This document shows positions 8,959-12,872 of a DNA stretch of 12,872 bases, one piece after another. Positions within the stretch are counted from its first letter, which is position 1. Every line of letters starts with the position of its first letter. The stretch covers positions 1-12,872 of the forward strand of contig CAIZDF010000606.1 of assembly GCA_903931645.1 (NCBI GenBank). The letters run 5' to 3'. This DNA comes from an uncultured Tolumonas sp. (GTDB lineage: Bacteria > Pseudomonadota > Gammaproteobacteria > Enterobacterales > Aeromonadaceae). The notes beneath the pieces are model-generated. The model was not told the DNA's origin and ran no database searches. It saw only the letters and a program-made list of their open reading frames with translations. A program made the position numbers and the translations under genes.

Positions 8959-10071
8959 TCACGACCCACTGCGCACTGAGGGGTGCCAGAACGTAACGCG
9001 ACGTTCCAGCCCTGCCACAACGGCATACAGGCCAGAACCGACAACGGAAGCCACCACAATCGCAGCCCATACGATCGGCATGTGCATACGGGCCGCTTCC
9101 GCTGAAATACGAAACCCTAAACCGGCAGTTGGTGAGCCGAAAAACTCCGCCACGATCGCGCTGATCAGCGCCAGTGTGGAGTTCACTTTCAGGGCGTTAA
9201 AGATAAATGGCATCGCCGCTGGCAGACGTAATGCCAGCAAGGTAAAGCGCGGACTGGCGGCGTAGGAGTACATCAATTCGCGCTCAAGTTTGCCGGTCGA
9301 CTGCAGCCCAGCCAGTGTGCTGACGAGGGCGGGAAAGAAGGTCACCAACACAATCACGGCCGCTTTTGAGGGCCAGTCAAAACCAAACCACATCACCGCA
9401 ATGGGGGCGATGCCAACCAGCGGAATGGTGCTGGTCAGATTCGCCAGTGGTAACAAACCGCGTTGCAGAAACGGGAAGCGTTCAATCAGAATGCCCGTGA
9501 GCACGCCTAAACCACTGCCCAGCAGATAACCGATCACTACCGATTTTAAGACGGTTTGCACAAAGTCACCGGCCAGTAACCCGGCGTTCTCAACGATGGC
9601 CTGCACAATGGCAAATGGGGTAGGCAACAAAACTTGCGGCACCGCAAACACCGTGATCAGCAGTTGCCAGAAATAGAGCAACCAGCCACCAAACAAAGCA
9701 GCAACAGCACCGTTGGGCAGGCGAGCGTGATGACACTCGGTCAGCCGTGTTACCGTCAGTTGCGCCAGCAGCGCGAGGGCGATCACCTGCAACCAGTAAC
9801 CGGATGCCGGTTGAGTTAAGGTACCTATGTGCACCAGCTGAGCGGCGGCCAGTGCAACCAGCAGCGTGAACAGGGCCGTAAACCCAAGCCCAACCGGCGA
9901 CCAAATCGCAGACAAGGCAGCCGCAATTAGCGTGACACCAATCAGCATCGAGGGGCCATGCAGGGTGTAGATCAAGCCGGTTTCAATATATTGGAATGGC
10001 TGCGTTAACGAGATCAGCGTCAACAGCAACGAAAGTGTCAGGCTGATTGAGCCGGAAGCGGTTGTTTTCAT
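8959..10071 (-). CDS. ABC transporter permease with an extra N-terminal membrane domain
   Basis: This inner-membrane permease belongs to the nitrate/sulfonate/taurine (SsuC/TauC-like) BPD family and should pair with the first permease. The core (about residue 122 to 358) has the family start LLYFWQLLITVFAVPQVLLPTPFAIVQAI. It also has the EAA coupling loop (about 264-296: ELMYSYAASPRFTLLALRLPAAMPFIFNALK), which contacts the ATPase. The protein is 370 residues long, whereas family members are usually about 250-280. The first 110 or so residues are additional and strongly hydrophobic, with about four possible membrane spans near 9-22, 42-57, 62-80 and 91-108. The ATG at 10071 overlaps the upstream permease stop as ATGA, implying translational coupling. 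The role of the extra domain is unknown. Confidence 0.9.
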   Translation of the reverse strand: MKTTASGSISLTLSLLLTLISLTQPFQYIETGLIYTLHGPSMLIGVTLIAAALSAIWSPVGLGFTALFTLLVALAAAQLVHIGTLTQPASGYWLQVIALALLAQLTVTRLTECHHARLPNGAVAALFGGWLLYFWQLLITVFAVPQVLLPTPFAIVQAIVENAGLLAGDFVQTVLKSVVIGYLLGSGLGVLTGILIERFPFLQRGLLPLANLTSTIPLVGIAPIAVMWFGFDWPSKAAVIVLVTFFPALVSTLAGLQSTGKLERELMYSYAASPRFTLLALRLPAAMPFIFNALKVNSTLALISAIVAEFFGSPTAGLGFRISAEAARMHMPIVWAAIVVASVVGSGLYAVVAGLERRVTFWHPSVRSGS

Positions 10072-10946
10072 GCTGGTCTCCTTGTGCGCATCACGAGACG
10101 TTCAATCAGGCTGACCATGGCCGTGAGCAGTAACCCCAGCAGTGAAGCCATCACCAAGGCTGACCAGATCTGCACGGTGTTGCCGTAATACGACCCCGTC
10201 AGCAGGCGTGCACCTAAACCAGCCTGCGCGCCAGTCGGTAATTCCGCCACCATGGTGCCGACCAGACCGCTGGCAATGGCCACCCGAAATGCCGGAAACA
10301 AAAAGGGCAGCGATGCCGGTAAGCGTAACAACCAGAAGGTATCGACTTTGCCTGTGGCATAGGTGTGCAGCAGCTCCATCTCTAAGCGTTGTGGCGAACG
10401 TAAGCCTTGCACCATTGCCACGGTAACGGGAAAAAAGCACAGATACATGGCAATCACTGCTTTCGGCAGTAGCCCTGTAATTCCCAGACTGCCTAAGATG
10501 ATCAACACGATAGGTGCGATAGCGAGCACCGGTACGGTTTGTGAGGCGACAATCCAGGGCAGCAGGGCTTTATCCAGCGTTTTGGAGTGCACAATGCACA
10601 CCGCTAACAGCAGCCCCAATACGACGCCCATGCCAAAACCGGTCAGCGCTGCGCTGGCCGTCACCCATGTGTGCAGCAGCAAGTTACGCGGCGAGGTGAT
10701 CGACCATTTGGTCAGGCTAACCCAGATATCCTGAATGATCTGGTGGGGGGCGGGTAAAATCGGGCGACTCATTGAGAGCGTGGCATGAATGAGATCGTTG
10801 TAACTCCAACTGCCATCTTTCGGCAACACGCGGGCGATAGCGCCAGACGCATTGAGCCCAACCGTTAGGCAATACCAAAACAGTAAACCAAACACGACGA
10901 TCACGGACACTGGGATGACATGTTGGCGGAAGGTGTTAATGCTCAT
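10068..10946 (-). CDS. ABC transporter permease (SsuC/TauC-like)
   Basis: This is the first permease subunit of the importer, 292 residues, probably forming a heterodimer with the next gene product. A signal-anchor-like helix (about 12-30) is followed by a polar stretch of about 40 residues, probably periplasmic, before the core helices (about 90-285). The EAA loop is at about 189-222 (EMELLHTYATGKVDTFWLLRLPASLPFLFPAFR). I choose the ATG at 10946 because GGAGGGG lies 5 bases upstream and translation then starts within the end of the ATPase gene (11-base overlap). The upstream extension reads an out-of-frame part of the ATPase gene and is not real. A RutR-box-like palindrome lies within codons 78-82 (LTKWS). 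Confidence 0.92.
   Translation of the reverse strand: MSINTFRQHVIPVSVIVVFGLLFWYCLTVGLNASGAIARVLPKDGSWSYNDLIHATLSMSRPILPAPHQIIQDIWVSLTKWSITSPRNLLLHTWVTASAALTGFGMGVVLGLLLAVCIVHSKTLDKALLPWIVASQTVPVLAIAPIVLIILGSLGITGLLPKAVIAMYLCFFPVTVAMVQGLRSPQRLEMELLHTYATGKVDTFWLLRLPASLPFLFPAFRVAIASGLVGTMVAELPTGAQAGLGARLLTGSYYGNTVQIWSALVMASLLGLLLTAMVSLIERLVMRTRRPA
10700..10715. promoter_or_regulatory. Intragenic RutR-box-like palindrome O5
   Basis: TCGACCATTTGGTCAG has the full GACCA-TT-TGGTC palindrome and differs from the E. coli RutR box only at position 2 and the last base. It lies inside the first permease gene, about 230 bp after its start. E. coli RutR is known to bind inside coding regions, so binding is plausible; an effect on transcription is unproven. 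Confidence 0.5.
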
Positions 10947-11775
10947 GGTGCCCCTCCGCCAATGCCTCTCTGACCTCGTGCGCCAACTGCATAAATTCAG
11001 GGGTATCGCGCAGCCCCAAGGTGCGTTCACGCGGTAATGGTGAATCGATAATTTTAACGATGCGACCGGGGCGTGGCGACATCACCACGATCTTGGTCGA
11101 CAGATAAACCGCTTCCGAGATGGAATGGGTGACAAACACCACGGTGCGCTGCTCTTCACACCAGAGAGCTTGCAACTGTTGATTCAGGTTGTCGCGGGTT
11201 ATTTCATCCAATGCGCCGAAGGGTTCATCCATCATCAGAATTTTTGGCTTAAAGCCCAGAGCACGGGCAATCGACACCCGCTGCTGCATACCGCCGGATA
11301 ACTGCCACGGGTATTTCCCCTCAAAACCAGTTAAACCAACACGCGCGAGTTGCTCCCGCCCGATCTCTTCCGCTTCAGCGGCCATCTTGCCTTGGATCTG
11401 CAAGGGTAAGACGACGTTTTGCAACACGGTGCGCCACGGAAACAGTGCTGGCGCCTGAAACACATAACCGTAAGCACCGGATAACCGCGCTTCCGATGGC
11501 GTCATGTCATTGACCAGCAACTCACCCGAGGTGATCGATTCCAGATCGGCGATTGCGCGCAGCAAGGTGGTTTTGCCACAACCCGAAGGGCCAATCAGCG
11601 AGACAAACTCTCCCTGACGAATGGTCAGATCGATATCATGTAATGCATGCACTGGTTTGTCAGCAGCGGGGTAAATCAGATTGGCATTGCGCGCCACAAT
11701 AACCGGACGTGTCAATGCTGGCTCGGTTTGCACAGGCGACGATTCCGTCGTCAGCAGTTGAAGGGAATGTTTCAT
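10936..11775 (-). CDS. ABC transporter ATP-binding protein (SsuB/TauB-like)
   Basis: This cytoplasmic ATPase powers the importer and is the first gene of its operon. With the ATG at 11775 it has 279 residues. All nucleotide-binding elements are intact: Walker A GPSGCGKTT (62-70), Q-loop Gln107 (FQAPALFPW), signature LSGGMQQ (159-165), Walker B ILMMDEP (179-185) and switch His217 (VFVTHS). The pattern is that of the nitrate/sulfonate/taurine importer family. The reading frame continues upstream to 11919, but that part lies over the regulatory sites and has no family similarity, so I take MKHSLQLL as the start. The ribosome site is modest (GAGG about 10 bases upstream). The gene ends inside the next permease start. 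A sigma54-like promoter and two RutR-like boxes precede it. Confidence 0.93.
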   Translation of the reverse strand: MKHSLQLLTTESSPVQTEPALTRPVIVARNANLIYPAADKPVHALHDIDLTIRQGEFVSLIGPSGCGKTTLLRAIADLESITSGELLVNDMTPSEARLSGAYGYVFQAPALFPWRTVLQNVVLPLQIQGKMAAEAEEIGREQLARVGLTGFEGKYPWQLSGGMQQRVSIARALGFKPKILMMDEPFGALDEITRDNLNQQLQALWCEEQRTVVFVTHSISEAVYLSTKIVVMSPRPGRIVKIIDSPLPRERTLGLRDTPEFMQLAHEVREALAEGHHEH

Positions 11776-11797
11776 GGCGTCCACGCCTCTGCATTTT

Positions 11798-11813
11798 TTG
11801 ACTGTTTGGTTAG
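11798..11813. promoter_or_regulatory. RutR-box-like operator O4 before the importer operon
   Basis: TTGACTGTTTGGTTAG matches TTGACCA-NN-TGGTCAA at most positions and shares the GGTTAG half with O2 of the preT promoter. It covers about -1 to +15 of the predicted sigma54 start, where a bound repressor would block initiation or escape. Confidence 0.55.
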
Positions 11814-11822
11814 GTTTTTCTT

Positions 11823-11839
11823 TGCAGAGGGCATGCCAA
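11823..11839 (-). promoter_or_regulatory. Predicted sigma54 (-24/-12) promoter of the importer operon
   Basis: The minus strand reads TTGGCATGCCCTCTGCAAA. GG (11837-11836) and GC (11825-11824) are exactly 10 bases apart, and TTGGCATG and CTGCA are close to the consensus TTGGCACG-N4-TTGCA. The start is predicted near 11812, giving a leader of about 37 bases before the ATPase ATG. Confidence 0.65.
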
Positions 11840-11912
11840 TTTATAAAAAACCTATTTTTCAGCAGATTAAGTGGAAGAAATGCGCGTGATGGGGCGATTA
11901 GTGATTGGTTAA

Positions 11913-11960
11913 AAAACAATCATGGTGCAGATGGCAGGGCAAATGGTCCGAAATGGCGCA
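11913..11960. promoter_or_regulatory. Two NtrC-like sites upstream of the importer promoter
   Basis: The minus strand holds TGCGCCATTTCGGACCA (11960-11944) and TGCACCATGATTGTTTT (11929-11913), partial matches to TGCAC-N5-TGGTGCA. Their centres lie about 140 and 109 bp upstream of the predicted start. This matches the familiar -140/-108 arrangement of NtrC sites at glnA. Each match alone is weak; the spacing is the main support. Confidence 0.35.
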
Positions 11961-11964
11961 AATA

Positions 11965-11980
11965 TTGACCAATGAGTCAG
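11965..11980. promoter_or_regulatory. RutR-box-like operator O3, upstream of the importer operon
   Basis: TTGACCAATGAGTCAG has a perfect left half (TTGACCA) and a right half matching 4 of 6 bases. It lies between the diguanylate cyclase stop codon and the candidate NtrC sites, about 160 bp upstream of the predicted start. Confidence 0.6.
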
Positions 11981-11984
11981 AATA

Positions 11985-12872
11985 TTAGCGAAGAGGTTCT
12001 GTCTGATGTTCCAGCGAAGAAGCATAAATATGGTAACGATTTTTTCCAGCCTGTTTGGCTTGATACATCGCCTGATCGGCTTGTGCTAACAGATGTTCAG
12101 CCGGGATATTTTCCAATTGCGGATAAAAAGCGAGGCCAATGCTGGCGCTGACCTTGAGCTGCAAATCATCAATCAGAATAGTTTTGGAAATGACATGCAA
12201 TAGTCGTTTTACTAAATGTAGTGAGTGGCTGAGTTCCTTACTGACATTGAGTAATGCGACAAACTCATCACCGCCGATGCGGGCTACCGTATCGGTTTCC
12301 CGTAAGGTCTTTTTCATCTGAACAGCCACCGCCATCAATAGTTGATCGCCGATGGCGTGCCCATAAGTGTCATTGATCTGTTTAAAACCATCGAGGTCGA
12401 TATACGCGACAGTCAGTAGATTATCGGTTTGCTGGCATTGTTGCATGGCCAGCACTAATTTATCGGTCAGTAATTTGCGGTTAGGTAAGCCTGTCAGTAA
12501 ATCATAATAGGCCTGTTGTTCCAGCTGTTTTTCATGTTGTTTTTGATGGGAAATATCTGACGCCAAACAAACATAGTGATGAGTTTCATTATTCTCATTT
12601 TTGACGGCACTGATGGTTTGCAGCTCCGCAAATATCTCGCCATTTTTGCGTCGGTTCCAGATCTCACCACTCCAATGACCTTCTTGCAGCAGCTGTTGCC
12701 AGAAGGTTTTATAGAATTGCAGATCTTGATAACCCGAGTGCAGAATGCGTGGATTTTTACCTAAAACTTCGGCTTCGCTATAACCGGTAATATCGGTAAA
12801 AGCTTGGTTGACCTGCACAATACGGCCATCCGGTTCGGTGATCAAAATGGCCTCTTTGGCTTCGGTAAAGAC
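11985..12872 (-). CDS. PAS-GGDEF sensor diguanylate cyclase, N-terminus outside window (partial)
   Basis: This signalling enzyme should make cyclic di-GMP from two GTP. The frame is open to the window edge, with 295 residues visible and no start codon assigned. The visible part begins in a PAS sensor domain (TEAKEAILITEPDGRIVQVNQAFTDITGY to about residue 110, including the C-terminal PAC-like WSGEIWNRRKNGE segment). A short linker then leads to the GGDEF domain (about 120-285). The active motif GGDEF is intact. RETD, five residues before it, fits the inhibitory I-site RxxD, so product feedback is expected. The DLTGLPNR start and the NDTYGHAIGDQLL segment are typical. There is no EAL domain after it. 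It precedes the importer operon in the same direction but is separated by its own regulatory gap, so a functional link is not shown. Confidence 0.93.
   Translation of the reverse strand, partial: VFTEAKEAILITEPDGRIVQVNQAFTDITGYSEAEVLGKNPRILHSGYQDLQFYKTFWQQLLQEGHWSGEIWNRRKNGEIFAELQTISAVKNENNETHHYVCLASDISHQKQHEKQLEQQAYYDLLTGLPNRKLLTDKLVLAMQQCQQTDNLLTVAYIDLDGFKQINDTYGHAIGDQLLMAVAVQMKKTLRETDTVARIGGDEFVALLNVSKELSHSLHLVKRLLHVISKTILIDDLQLKVSASIGLAFYPQLENIPAEHLLAQADQAMYQAKQAGKNRYHIYASSLEHQTEPLR

Noticed and set aside
8888..9070. Extension of the binding-protein frame to 9070
   Set aside because: It reads an alternative frame of the permease end and would bury the clear signal peptide. The ATG at 8887 has a good ribosome site.
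10947..11030. Extension of the first permease frame to 11030
   Set aside because: It overlaps the ATPase gene in another frame and has no membrane character. The ATG at 10946 has GGAGGGG 5 bases upstream.
11776..11919. Extension of the ATPase frame to 11919
   Set aside because: The added residues have no ABC-family similarity and cover the predicted promoter and operator.

Overview
This is a Gram-negative, gammaproteobacterial-looking window. The evidence is mid-range GC, E. coli-like Shine-Dalgarno sites, a RutR-type TetR regulator, sigma54-type promoter elements, and close resemblance of the enzymes to enterobacterial and pseudomonad proteins. I cannot fix the genus; an Aeromonadales relative such as Tolumonas is only a guess. 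Everything except the first gene lies on the minus strand, so the functional order runs from high to low coordinates. No stretch above 300 bases lacks a gene. I saw no tRNA, rRNA, insertion sequence or CRISPR array.

Layout from right to left: the 3' part of a PAS-GGDEF diguanylate cyclase (11985-12872); a 209-base regulatory gap; a four-gene ABC importer operon of ATPase, permease, permease and NMT1/THI5-like binding protein (11775-7868); a RutR-like TetR regulator (7713-7012); a 244-base regulatory gap; and a four-gene reductive pyrimidine catabolic operon preT-preA-hydA-pydC (6767-1161). A bidirectional terminator then separates this from a convergent, 5'-truncated MFS transporter on the plus strand (2-1078).

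The genes form one nitrogen-scavenging module. The importer probably brings in a pyrimidine or a related compound. PreTA reduces uracil or thymine to the dihydro form, HydA opens the ring, and PydC releases ammonia, CO2 and beta-alanine (or beta-aminoisobutyrate). Genes for beta-alanine disposal (transaminase, malonate-semialdehyde dehydrogenase) are not in the window.

The most interesting signal is regulatory. Both intergenic regions that should drive the two operons carry a GG-N10-GC sigma54-type promoter, a 16-bp RutR-box-like palindrome at or just after the predicted start, a second such box further upstream, and an NtrC-like site about 140 bp upstream of the predicted start. A fifth RutR-like box lies inside the first permease gene. 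This suggests that nitrogen control and pyrimidine-responsive repression act together on both operons, as described for the E. coli rut operon, but here applied to the reductive pathway and its own importer.
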